Assembly (NCBI GenBank): GCA_910585165.1
Contig: CAJUBX010000004.1
Coordinates: forward strand, 1-64,000
From: an uncultured Oscillibacter sp.
GTDB taxonomy: Bacteria; Bacillota; Clostridia; Oscillospirales; Oscillospiraceae
DNA: 64,000 nt
Direction: 5' to 3'
The position numbers were made by a program, and so were the translations under genes. The notes beneath the pieces are model-generated. The model did no database searches and was not told the origin of the DNA. It was given only the letters and a program-made list of their open reading frames with translations. This document shows positions 25,897 to 33,420 of this stretch, piece after piece. Numbering within the stretch: the stretch's first letter is position 1; each line of letters starts with the position of its first letter.

Positions 25897-26865
25897 ATGA
25901 TTACGATGACTGAAATTGCAAGACTAACCCATGTCTCCCAACCTACGGTATCCCGGGTGCTCAATGGCAGCCAGACCGTAGCGCCGGAGATTCGGGAACG
26001 GGTACTATCCTGCGCCAAGGAACATGATTATCAATTCAATGTTTTGGCCAAAGGGCTTCAAGGCAGCAAGACCCAGCTCCTGGGGGTGCTGGTTACAGAC
26101 ATCTCCAATGGTTTTTTTGCCGGCCTGACCAAGCAGATTGAAACGGAGGCCAGGAAAAGCGGATACAGCATCATCCTTTTTAACAGCGACTATAATCCTC
26201 AAAGCGAGCAGGAATATCTAGACGTAGTCCGCCGCTACCGGGTGGACGGAGTGCTGGCGGTTCCCATCCGGGAAACCAGCGAGGAATGGCAGGAATACGT
26301 CAAGAAGCTGGATATGCCCATCGTTACCGTTACCCGCCGGGCGGAGGGGCTGGATTCGGTCTATGTGGACCACGCCCAGGCCGGGGCCATGGTCGCGGGC
26401 CATTTATTGGAGCGGGGCTTCCGCCGCTTTCTATTCATTGGGAAGGATTACGACGGGAAATATGTCGGATTCCGCAGGGCCTTGAGCGAAAAGGGCTTTG
26501 GCGGACAGACGTGCAATGTTGTTTACCAGGACGACGCCCAGTTGAACCGGGCGCTGGCGGACTGGTTCCGGCAGTCTTCATCTCGGGGGGCCGTATTTGC
26601 CGGCAACGACATTTATGCCCTGCGGGTGCTGGACGCTCTTCGCAGACTGGGCGTTTCCGTTCCGGAGGAGGCTGGAGTTATCGGCTTCGACGACACTTCT
26701 ACGGGGCGCTACCTCAACCCCCGGCTGAGCAGCGTGTCTCAGCCCATTGCGCGGATGGCCCGGGATGCCGTGTCGCGCCTGCTGGACCGCATTGAACGCC
26801 CCGGACCGAGAGCGGTTTTGGATCAGCCCCTTTCTGCGGAGTTGGTCCTTCGGGAAAGCACATAA
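25897..26865 (+). CDS. LacI-family transcriptional regulator of the adjacent sugar PTS
   Basis: A 322-aa protein with the LacI helix-turn-helix MTEIARLTHVSQPTVSRVLNG at residues 4-24 and a periplasmic-binding-protein-like effector domain (LLGVLVTDISNGFFAGLTKQIE, then GVIGFDDTSTGRYLNPRLSSVSQP). A perfect GAATACGTATTC lies just upstream and another precedes the PTS gene 110 bp downstream, supporting autoregulation and repression of the transporter. The start is ATG 25897; the second ATG at 25906 would also leave the DNA-binding domain whole. No strong ribosome site is visible. The effector is probably the transported sugar or its phosphate. Confidence 0.9.
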   Translation: MITMTEIARLTHVSQPTVSRVLNGSQTVAPEIRERVLSCAKEHDYQFNVLAKGLQGSKTQLLGVLVTDISNGFFAGLTKQIETEARKSGYSIILFNSDYNPQSEQEYLDVVRRYRVDGVLAVPIRETSEEWQEYVKKLDMPIVTVTRRAEGLDSVYVDHAQAGAMVAGHLLERGFRRFLFIGKDYDGKYVGFRRALSEKGFGGQTCNVVYQDDAQLNRALADWFRQSSSRGAVFAGNDIYALRVLDALRRLGVSVPEEAGVIGFDDTSTGRYLNPRLSSVSQPIARMARDAVSRLLDRIERPGPRAVLDQPLSAELVLREST

Positions 26866-26894
26866 AAAGGACAACATCTGTTTGTCCTTTTTTT
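26864..26894 (+). terminator. Rho-independent terminator after LacI gene
   Basis: The stem pairs AAAAGGACAA with TTGTCCTTTT and is followed by a run of T (26886-26894), directly at the lacI-type stop codon. It separates the regulator from the PTS gene. Confidence 0.85.
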
Positions 26895-26905
26895 AAAGCA
26901 GACGA

Positions 26906-26917
26906 GAATACGTATTC
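26906..26917. promoter_or_regulatory. LacI-type operator upstream of PTS gene
   Basis: GAATACGTATTC is identical to the palindrome at 25871-25882. It lies 58 bp before the PTS start. I could not assign convincing -35 and -10 boxes around it. Confidence 0.75.
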
Positions 26918-26975
26918 TTCAAAAACATACTCCCGCTCCTGGTGGAGCTGAAATAAAAAGGAAGGAATATGCGCT

Positions 26976-28859
26976 ATGGACTACAAGAAAACAGCCCAGG
27001 AAATCTATGAAAAGGTAGGAAAAAAAGAAAACCTGATCTCCGCCGCCCACTGTGCTACACGATTGAGGCTTGTTCTGGCAGACAACGCCAAATGCGACGC
27101 CAAGGCCGTGGAGGACATCGACGGAGTCAAGGGCGTCTTCAGCGCCTCGGGCCAGCTCCAGATCATCCTGGGCACCGGCACGGTAAACAAGGTCTATGAT
27201 GAGTTTATTGCCGTCTCCGGCTTGACTGCTGCCTCCAAGGAGGAGGTCAAGGCTGCGGCCGCGGCCAAGCAGAATGTCTTTAAGCGGGCCATCAAGTGCC
27301 TGGGCGACATCTTTGTCCCCATTATCCCCGCCATCGTGGCCAGCGGCTTCCTTATGGGCATTATGGAGGCCCTCACCTTCATGGTGAACAACGGCTTCCT
27401 GAATATCGACACCTCCGGTTCCATCTATGTCTTCGCCAACCTCTTTGCCAACACGGCCTATACTTTCCTGCCCATTCTCATTGCCTACAGCGCGGGCAAG
27501 GCCTTCGGCGGCAACCCCTACTTAGGGGCGGTCATCGGCATGATTATGATCCACCCCAACCTGCAAAACGCCTGGACCGTAGCAACTGAGGGCGTGCTCC
27601 AGACCCAGAGGGTGTGGTTCGGCCTCTATGAGGTCAACATGGTGGGCTACCAGGGCAGCGTCATTCCGGTCATCATCGCCGTGTGGGTGATGTGCTTCAT
27701 CGAAAAGCGGCTCCACAAGATCGTCCCGGCCATGTTTGACCTGTTCGTCACCCCCCTGGTCAGCGTCTTTGCCACCGGGTACCTGACCCTCTCCATCATC
27801 GGACCCATCTTCTCCTTTGTGGAGCACAACATCATCGACGGCATTCAGACCCTCATTGCCCTGCCCCTGGGCATCGGCTCCCTGATCATGGGCGGCCTGT
27901 ACTCCACCACCGTGGTGGCCGGTATCCATCATATGTACACCGTCATTGACTTCGGCCAGATCTCCCAGTTCGGCGTGACCTACTGGCTGCCCCTGGCTTC
28001 GGCTGCCAACATGGCTCAGGGCGCGGCCTGCCTTGCGGTGGCTTTGAAAACCAGACAGCAGAAGACCAAGTCCGTGGCCCTGCCCTCTGCCTTCTCCTGC
28101 TTCATGGGCATTACGGAGCCCGCCATTTTCGGCGTCAACCTGCGCCACTTTAAGCCCTTCATCTGCGGCGCCATCGGCGGCGCGGCGGGCGCCATGTATG
28201 CCTCCCTAGTGGGTCTGGGCGCCAACGGCACCGGCGTTACCGGCCTGTTCGGCCTGCTGCTGTGTCTGAATCAGCCCGTCCACTACGTCATCATGTCTGC
28301 CATTGCCATCGGCGTGGCCTTCGCCCTGACCTGGGTCTTCGGCTACAAGGACGCCGCCCCTGCCGAGAAAAAGGCAGCCCAGCCTGAGCCGGCCATCCCC
28401 GCGATTCAGTGCCAGTCCGGCGCCGTCTATGCCCCCGTCTCCGGCACGGCGATTCCCTCCGAGGAGATTCCAGACGAAACCTTTGCCGCCGGCGTTCTGG
28501 GCCAGGGCGTGGGCATCCAGCCTAGCGAGGGCCTTGTGGTGGCCCCCTTTGACGGTGAAATTTCCTCCGTCACCGATACCCATCATGCGGTAGGCGTCAC
28601 CTCCCCCGACGGCATGGAGCTGCTGATCCATGTGGGCGTGGATACGGTAGCGATGAATGGGGAGGGTTTTGAATGCTTTGTTCAGGAGGGCCAGAAAGTA
28701 AAAGCCGGCGAAAAGCTGATTGCCTTCGACCGGGAGAAGATTGCCGCCGCCGGGCATCCCGATGTGGTCGTTGTGCTGGTGACCAACTCGGACGATTATG
28801 AAAATCTCTCCATTCAGGCGGGAGCCTGCAAGGTATTGGACAAGGTCATTCAGGTCTGA
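26976..28859 (+). CDS. PTS transporter EIIBCA, glucose superfamily (sucrose/trehalose-like)
   Basis: The 627-aa protein is a single-chain PTS permease. EIIB is at 1-80 with the phospho-Cys C26 (AAHCATRLR); EIIC spans about 105-455 with ten or so helices and the sugar-site block ITEPAIFGVNLR; EIIA covers about 480-627 with the phospho-His motif LLIHVGVDTV. The EIIC sequence is closest by eye to ScrA/TreP-type sucrose or trehalose permeases (IHPNLQNAW, EKRLHKIVP). It takes up a disaccharide as its phosphate. The partner phospho-hydrolase is missing; only gene fragments and a MITE follow. Control is by the upstream LacI-type protein and its operator. Confidence 0.9.
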   Translation: MDYKKTAQEIYEKVGKKENLISAAHCATRLRLVLADNAKCDAKAVEDIDGVKGVFSASGQLQIILGTGTVNKVYDEFIAVSGLTAASKEEVKAAAAAKQNVFKRAIKCLGDIFVPIIPAIVASGFLMGIMEALTFMVNNGFLNIDTSGSIYVFANLFANTAYTFLPILIAYSAGKAFGGNPYLGAVIGMIMIHPNLQNAWTVATEGVLQTQRVWFGLYEVNMVGYQGSVIPVIIAVWVMCFIEKRLHKIVPAMFDLFVTPLVSVFATGYLTLSIIGPIFSFVEHNIIDGIQTLIALPLGIGSLIMGGLYSTTVVAGIHHMYTVIDFGQISQFGVTYWLPLASAANMAQGAACLAVALKTRQQKTKSVALPSAFSCFMGITEPAIFGVNLRHFKPFICGAIGGAAGAMYASLVGLGANGTGVTGLFGLLLCLNQPVHYVIMSAIAIGVAFALTWVFGYKDAAPAEKKAAQPEPAIPAIQCQSGAVYAPVSGTAIPSEEIPDETFAAGVLGQGVGIQPSEGLVVAPFDGEISSVTDTHHAVGVTSPDGMELLIHVGVDTVAMNGEGFECFVQEGQKVKAGEKLIAFDREKIAAAGHPDVVVVLVTNSDDYENLSIQAGACKVLDKVIQV

Positions 28860-28866
28860 TATACTA

Positions 28867-29029
28867 AGAGCCTATCCCAAAATTATGCGCGCACAGCTTG
28901 CTTGCATATTTTGCGTCATATTTCGTTGGCTTCCCTTGGCGGGCGACAGCCCGGTAAGCGGAAAACCGCCTTGTCTGACCCAAAATCTGACGGCGCAATC
29001 CGCGCACGCCTAATTTCGGGATAGGCTCT
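28867..29029. mobile_element. MITE copy A, 163 bp
   Basis: Ends are AGAGCCTATCCCAAAATTA and the inverse TAATTTCGGGATAGGCTCT. The element is about 90% identical by eye to the one at 46520-46681 in the opposite orientation. It has no coding capacity. TA lies at the left flank, but a clean target duplication was not resolved. It starts 7 bp after the PTS stop and abuts a gene fragment. Confidence 0.85.
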
Positions 29030-29030
29030 T

Positions 29031-29196
29031 TAATTTCAGCGGGGAGTTTGTTCGGGCGGGCGAGGAACGAACGGGAGCCTATACCGAGCTGATATACGAG
29101 ACCCGCTATGACAGCATTCGCTCCGTTGAATTGTGGCCCAATAGTTTTGCCTGGCTGCTGAGGGAGCCGGACGTGAAAGAAAAGGAGGAGTCCTGA
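29031..29196 (+). pseudogene. 3' fragment of an unrecognised gene cut by the MITE
   Basis: One frame stays open from the MITE edge to a TGA at 29194-29196 and reads like real protein (FSGEFVRAGEERTGAYTEL, then VELWPNSFAWLLREP). It has no start codon, and the frame is closed by a TAA inside the MITE. The stop lies next to the GTG of the following gene, so it was once the upstream operon partner. I do not recognise the family. Confidence 0.6.
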
Positions 29197-30030
29197 GTGA
29201 AAATACGCTATTTGGGCACCGCCGCCGCCGAGGGCTGGCCCGCCCTGTTTTGTTCCTGCCCGATCTGCACCCATGCGCGGGAGCAGGGCGGCAAAAATCT
29301 GCGCACCCGCACCCAGGCGATTCTGGACGGCGAGCTGCTGATTGATTTTCCCCCGGATACCTACTGCCACGCTCTGCAATACGGTCTGGAGCTGGCGAAG
29401 GTCCACACGCTGCTGGTGACCCACAGCCACATGGACCACTGGTTCCCCACCGACTTGATTCACCGGCATGAACACTTCGGGCATGGAGCAACGGGAACCC
29501 TGGAAGTCTACGGCAACCAAGCGGTGAAAGATGCCTTTGACGCCCACATTCTGATTGACCGTTTCAAGCCGCATCCGATTGATGGCGTTGTCAACTTCCA
29601 TGTTATGCACGGCGGAGACCATATCCAGGCCAACGGCTGGGAAATCACCGCAGTTCCCGCCGACCACGATCGGCGGGAGGAGTGTCTGGTCTATATCTGC
29701 AAAAAGGACGGCAAGACCATATTTTACGGCCATGACACAGGCGTTAACCTGAGTCCAGAGGCATGGGCTCTGATTACGGCAGAGCAGTATGACCTCATCA
29801 GCCTGGACGCCACCATGGGCAAAAAAACCATCCCCGGCTACCACATGGGGCTGCCCGATGATGAGGCCATATTCCAAAGGTTTACCGAACTGGGCTGTGC
29901 AGACGGGCACACCATAAAAGTAATCAACCATTTCAGCCACAACGGTGAGATGACCCACGATCAGTTGGCCGCATGGGGCGCGGAGAGGAACATTTTAGTG
30001 GCCTATGACGGCATGGAGATTGAATTTTAA
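29197..30030 (+). CDS. PhnP-like MBL-fold metallohydrolase
   Basis: A 277-aa metallo-beta-lactamase-fold protein with THSHMDHW (H76, H78, D80, H81) and later metal ligands in FYGHDTG and INHFSHNG. An N-terminal CSCPIC (C19, C21, C24) matches the extra zinc site of PhnP-type phosphodiesterases. Start is GTG 29197, preceded by AAGGAGGAG and adjacent to the stop of the upstream fragment. There is no phn operon nearby; the neighbours are decayed PTS genes. The activity is probably phosphodiesterase or cyclic-phosphate hydrolysis, substrate unknown. Confidence 0.85.
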   Translation: MKIRYLGTAAAEGWPALFCSCPICTHAREQGGKNLRTRTQAILDGELLIDFPPDTYCHALQYGLELAKVHTLLVTHSHMDHWFPTDLIHRHEHFGHGATGTLEVYGNQAVKDAFDAHILIDRFKPHPIDGVVNFHVMHGGDHIQANGWEITAVPADHDRREECLVYICKKDGKTIFYGHDTGVNLSPEAWALITAEQYDLISLDATMGKKTIPGYHMGLPDDEAIFQRFTELGCADGHTIKVINHFSHNGEMTHDQLAAWGAERNILVAYDGMEIEF

Positions 30031-30032
30031 CA

Positions 30033-30160
30033 GAAAGAAAACGTCCCAAGCGGGTCGTAATCCGTACCCTGGACATTGGCGCAGACAAACAGGTGAAATG
30101 CACAAGGAGGAGAACTATCGGCTGGGTAAACGCTCCCAACGGCTTCTCAGGTCCTTTGTT
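30033..30160 (+). pseudogene. Fragment of PTS enzyme I (ptsI)
   Basis: Positions 30051-30092 encode RVVIRTLDIGADKQ, an almost invariant PTS enzyme I motif. The next conserved piece, KEENYRLGKRSQR, is in a different frame, so there is a frameshift between them. No start, His-domain or C-terminal domain is present. The rest of the gap to 30390 shows no gene that I recognise. Confidence 0.75.
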
Positions 30161-30390
30161 GCGCTTTGCAGAAAGGGACGAAGTATTGGTTTCTATTTCC
30201 GCCTGCTTTTACTTTCCGGCTCCACATTTCAGCGTTTTTGACACGGGCTGTCCAATTTGAGAATTTGATGGGCCAATACGGAAAAGCCTGTCCTACCAAA
30301 GGATTCCACAATAAAATTAGGGTAGGAATACTGTCCAGTCTAAGAAAACTGTTCAATACTCCTAACCCTAATTCAACCGGAGGTTTTGAC

Positions 30391-31113
30391 TTACTTTTTG
30401 TTCTTTCCAAGGAAGCGCAGCAGATAGAGGAACAGGTTGATGAAGTCCAGGTACAGCTCCAGAGCGGAGTAGATGGAAGCCCGCTCCAGCATGGCCTGGT
30501 CGCCCTGGTAGGCTTCATAGAAAGCCTTGATCTTCTGCGTATCGTAGGCGGTGAAGCCCAGGAAGATGGCCACGCCGATGAGACAGATCACCCGGTCCGC
30601 CATCCCAAGGGGAAGGAACATGGACAAAAGTCCGCAGACAATCAGGAAAATCAGGCCGCCCACCAGAATGGGCCGCAGGCGGGTGAGGTCCGTCTTGGTT
30701 CGGTAGCCGTACAGGGCCATAACACCGAAGTAAACCGCCGTCATGGCGAAGACCAGGATCAGGCTCAGCATGCTGAAAATCAGGAAGTAGGCGGAGAAGA
30801 CTACGCCTGTAACCGCCGCGTAAACGAAAAACAGAGCCCTGGCCGTGCCCACCCGGAGCTTATGGAGCCGGGCGGAGAGGAAGAACACCACGCCAAGCTG
30901 CACCACCAGAAGGACAATGTGGAAATAGGGAATGGCGAAGACGTAGAGGATGGTTCCCGTGGCGTAGCCGAAGAAGGCCACGGCGAAGGTGGTCAAAAGC
31001 CCCAGAAACATCCAGAAGAAGGCCTTGGCGGTGTATACGCCGATGGGCTCCCCGGTATAGGTTCCCAGGTTCTGGCCGTTGTACTCGTTATATTCCATTC
31101 CGTTTAGCTGCAT
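30391..31113 (-). CDS. Bax inhibitor-1 / YccA-family membrane protein
   Basis: A 240-aa integral membrane protein with seven predicted helices between residues about 30 and 235 and the family's C-terminal acidic/aromatic signature (GFTAYDTQKIK, with the Asp of the pore region). Members form pH-sensitive Ca2+ leak channels or modulate FtsH-like proteases. Here it is a single gene with its own promoter (31143-31171) and AAAAGGGAGGG before the ATG. The start could also be the ATG five codons in (MEYNEYNG). No functional partner is adjacent. Confidence 0.92.
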   Translation of the reverse strand: MQLNGMEYNEYNGQNLGTYTGEPIGVYTAKAFFWMFLGLLTTFAVAFFGYATGTILYVFAIPYFHIVLLVVQLGVVFFLSARLHKLRVGTARALFFVYAAVTGVVFSAYFLIFSMLSLILVFAMTAVYFGVMALYGYRTKTDLTRLRPILVGGLIFLIVCGLLSMFLPLGMADRVICLIGVAIFLGFTAYDTQKIKAFYEAYQGDQAMLERASIYSALELYLDFINLFLYLLRFLGKNKK

Positions 31114-31142
31114 AAAAGGTCCCTCCCTTTTAGATTTTCTTC

Positions 31143-31171
31143 ATCATAGCACAGCTCCGGGCAAATGTCCA
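31143..31171 (-). promoter_or_regulatory. Promoter of Bax inhibitor-1-like gene
   Basis: Minus strand TGGACA (31166-31171), 17 bp, TATGAT (31143-31148), 30 bp upstream of the ATG. The rest of the gap to 31392 has GC-rich hairpins and a small stem ACGGAGC/GCTCCGT near 31343-31360 but no gene. Confidence 0.65.
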
Positions 31172-31392
31172 GATGCAAAGGGGAAGAAGCGCCCCGCCAT
31201 GTGGAATTTTCAGACAGGGCGGCGGCGCCTTTTTGCCAGATGCTCTAAAAAAGCCGCCGGCGGCGGCCCCGGCTTTCAGTCCCTTCGCCACTTGCAAAGG
31301 CAGAGGGGGATTGTTAGAATATCTGTAGGATGGAAATTCTGACGGAGCAAGCTCCGTAACTACCATTCCGATAACGGACATAGAGGTGCCAA

Positions 31393-32055
31393 ATGTATCA
31401 TACCGTAATTTTTGATCTGGACGGGACCCTGCTGGATACCATCGAGGACCTGGCCGCCGCCGGGAACTGGGTCTGCCGCCGCAACGGCTGGCCGGAGCAC
31501 TCCCTGGCCGCGTTCAAGGCCATGGTGGGCCACGGCATCCCCAATCTGGTTTCCAAATTCTCTCCCGAGGGGTGCCAGAGCCCCCTGATTTTGATGAACA
31601 CCCTCTCCCAGTTCAGCGAGTACTACGGCCAGCACAACATGGACGCCACCGTGCCCTATCCGGGCGTGGAAGACCTGCTGAAGCGGCTGAAAGCCGCCGG
31701 GGTCCAGATGGCGGTCTATTCCAACAAGGCCGACGCTTTCAGCCAGGAGATCGTGGAGCACTACCTGCCCGGCTTTTTCCGCCTGGTCCGGGGAAAGGTG
31801 GACGGCGTGCCCGTAAAGCCGGACCCGGCGGGCCTCTACGGCGTGATGAAGGAGCTGGGCGCGGAGCCGGAGACGACCCTCTTTGTGGGGGACAGCGCCA
31901 CGGACATTGCCACCGGGCATAACGCGGGACTGAAAGCCTGCGGCGTTACCTGGGGCTTCCGGCCTAGGGCTTCTTTGGAGGAGGCCGGGGCGGACCGCCT
32001 GGCGGACAGCATAGAGGAGCTGGAGGCCGTCATCCTGGAGGGGCCGTGCGGTTGA
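31393..32055 (+). CDS. HAD-superfamily phosphatase, phosphoglycolate phosphatase-like
   Basis: A 220-aa HAD hydrolase with motif I FDLDGTLLDT (nucleophile D8, acid D10), a helical cap at about 17-85, motif II YSNK, a conserved KPDP lysine and motif III FVGDSATDI. This is the Gph/PGP branch of subfamily IA, which dephosphorylates phosphoglycolate or related small phosphates. The ATG follows GAGGTG. A small metallopeptidase gene overlaps its last codons by 10 nt, so they are co-expressed. Exact substrate cannot be assigned. Confidence 0.9.
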   Translation: MYHTVIFDLDGTLLDTIEDLAAAGNWVCRRNGWPEHSLAAFKAMVGHGIPNLVSKFSPEGCQSPLILMNTLSQFSEYYGQHNMDATVPYPGVEDLLKRLKAAGVQMAVYSNKADAFSQEIVEHYLPGFFRLVRGKVDGVPVKPDPAGLYGVMKELGAEPETTLFVGDSATDIATGHNAGLKACGVTWGFRPRASLEEAGADRLADSIEELEAVILEGPCG

Positions 32056-32432
32056 GCTTCGAGCAGGCGGCGGACCTGCTGGACCAGCTGGCGGAGCCCT
32101 TCCCGGAAGCCCTGTTTGACGGGCTGAACGGCGGCGTGAACGTGCTGGAGGAGGCCGTGCCGGACCCGGAGTTCCCCGCCGGGGAGATGTACATCCTGGG
32201 GGAATACTGCGACGATCTCCTGGGGCGGTATATCAACCTCTATTACGGCTCCTTCGCCGCTTTGGCGGAAAAGGAGGGCTGGACGGAGGAACAGTGGGCG
32301 GAGGAGCTTCGAAAGACGCTCTCCCACGAGCTGACCCACCACATGGAGGCCCGGGGCGGCCTCCACGCCCTGGACGACAAGGACGCGGAGGAGCTGGCCG
32401 CCTGGCGGGCGGAATACGGAGAGAGCCGGTAA
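32046..32432 (+). CDS. Small zincin-like metallopeptidase (DUF1025 type)
   Basis: A 128-aa protein with the zinc motif HELTHH (H94, E95, H98) and a following acidic region, the layout of the minimal 'acylase/zincin-like' domain common in Firmicutes and Actinobacteria. It starts at GTG 32046 within the end of the HAD gene, with GGAGGGG just upstream. It is cytosolic, with no signal peptide. Substrates of this family are not known. It ends at a bidirectional terminator. Confidence 0.85.
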   Translation: MRLSFEQAADLLDQLAEPFPEALFDGLNGGVNVLEEAVPDPEFPAGEMYILGEYCDDLLGRYINLYYGSFAALAEKEGWTEEQWAEELRKTLSHELTHHMEARGGLHALDDKDAEELAAWRAEYGESR

Positions 32433-32464
32433 AAAACCGGAAGGGGAGGCCCTTCCGGTTTTTC
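32431..32464. terminator. Bidirectional terminator
   Basis: AAAAACCGGAAGG pairs with CCTTCCGGTTTTT around GGAGGC, with A- and T-runs at both sides. It serves the plus-strand metallopeptidase gene and the minus-strand NUDIX gene that meet here. Confidence 0.9.
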
Positions 32465-32467
32465 GCG

Positions 32468-32986
32468 CTATTTTGTGGGAAAGCCGAACTGCGTCCGCAT
32501 GTCGAACAGGAACCGCAGGAAGCTCTCCGGGTAGGGGATAAAGGTTCCCTGCTCCAGCATGTCCAGAACCTCCTCCAGGGAGGCCCAGCGGACGGCCTGG
32601 ACCTCCTCCTTCTGGAGGGTCAGCTCCTTTAGCGGCAGGTCCTTCGTGAGAATGTAGAAGTCATCGAAGCCGCCGCCGAAGTTCACCGTCACGGAGGGCC
32701 GGAGGCCGCTCAGGTCAAGGGGAAAGCCCAGCTCCTCCCGGAATTCCCGTTCCGCCCCCTGGCGGCTGGTCTCCCCGGCGTCCACGCCGCCGCCCACGGA
32801 TACGTCCCAGCGGTCCGGCCAGATGAATTTTTCCGCCGTCCGCCGCTGGATCAAAAGCCGCCCCCGGCGGTCGAAGACGCAGACATGGACCACCGTGCGG
32901 TACTCGCCGCCGTTCAGCGTCCCGCCCCGCTCCGCCGTCCGCCCCAGGGGGAGGCGGTTTTCGTCGTACAGGTCTACCAGTTCCAT
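32468..32986 (-). CDS. NUDIX hydrolase, IDI-like
   Basis: A 172-aa protein with a complete Nudix box, GGGVDAGETSRQGAEREF followed by REELGF (G-x5-E-x7-REUXEEXGU). The opening VDLYDENRLPLGRT and the block FDRRGRLLIQRR place it in the isopentenyl-diphosphate-isomerase-like Nudix branch often annotated YfcD. It hydrolyses a nucleoside-diphosphate-type substrate, identity unknown. It ends the minus-strand run yedF, desulfurase, DUF3343, small Cys protein, NUDIX, and begins 10 nt after the small Cys protein. Confidence 0.9.
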   Translation of the reverse strand: MELVDLYDENRLPLGRTAERGGTLNGGEYRTVVHVCVFDRRGRLLIQRRTAEKFIWPDRWDVSVGGGVDAGETSRQGAEREFREELGFPLDLSGLRPSVTVNFGGGFDDFYILTKDLPLKELTLQKEEVQAVRWASLEEVLDMLEQGTFIPYPESFLRFLFDMRTQFGFPTK

Positions 32987-32996
32987 AACGCCCTCC

Positions 32997-33170
32997 TCAC
33001 TGCTTCGCCGCCGTCTTGTAGTCCCCGCCGGGTCGGTAGAAGGGACAGGCGGTGTTGGTCCCCTTCAAAAAGCGCTCCATCTCGTCCTCGTCCAGGTCCA
33101 TGGTGCAGACAAAGGATTCCAGCTCCCCGTCGTAGTCATAGCAGACGCAGTCCTCGCAGATGCTGGCCAT
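32997..33170 (-). CDS. Small Cys-rich protein, DUF6472-like
   Basis: A 57-aa protein starting MASICEDCVCYDYDGELESF, with four N-terminal and central Cys (C5, C8, C10, C22) and a fifth at C42 in NTACPFYRPGGDY. This matches a short Firmicutes family of putative metal-binding proteins with a DEDEM core. GAGGTG precedes the ATG. It lies between DUF3343 (13 nt) and the NUDIX gene (10 nt). Function is unknown; a structural Zn or Fe-S site is plausible. Confidence 0.8.
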   Translation of the reverse strand: MASICEDCVCYDYDGELESFVCTMDLDEDEMERFLKGTNTACPFYRPGGDYKTAAKQ

Positions 33171-33183
33171 ACGGCATCACCTC

Positions 33184-33420
33184 TCAAAGGATAATAGCAT
33201 AAATTCCGTCCGTGTCCAAGCGTTTTTTTATCACCAGCTCCTCCAGCGCCGCCCGGGCCTCCGGCGGCGCGGCCCAGCACAAGCCGCAGCCTGCGGCGAC
33301 GCTGCGGGGCAGGGGGATCAGCCGCCCCGGCAGGCCCTCCGCCTGGCAGGCGGCCTCCATGGCCATAGCCCCCGCCGTGGTGCGGAAGGTTACCACGCAT
33401 TTTTCCGATTTCTCCCTCAT
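33184..33420 (-). CDS. DUF3343 protein, selenium-cluster associated
   Basis: A 78-aa cytosolic protein with the DUF3343 pattern: an early TF-x-T-x-x-A-M-x-x-E-x-x segment, GLPGRLIPLPRSVAAGCGLC with a conserved Cys pair, and a short C-terminal strand. Its ATG overlaps the cysteine desulfurase stop (ATGA). The trio YedF, SufS-like desulfurase and DUF3343 is known from loci for selenium-dependent molybdenum hydroxylases, where DUF3343 may carry or protect a persulfide or selenide. No hydroxylase or selD is in this window. Confidence 0.85.
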   Translation of the reverse strand: MREKSEKCVVTFRTTAGAMAMEAACQAEGLPGRLIPLPRSVAAGCGLCWAAPPEARAALEELVIKKRLDTDGIYAIIL

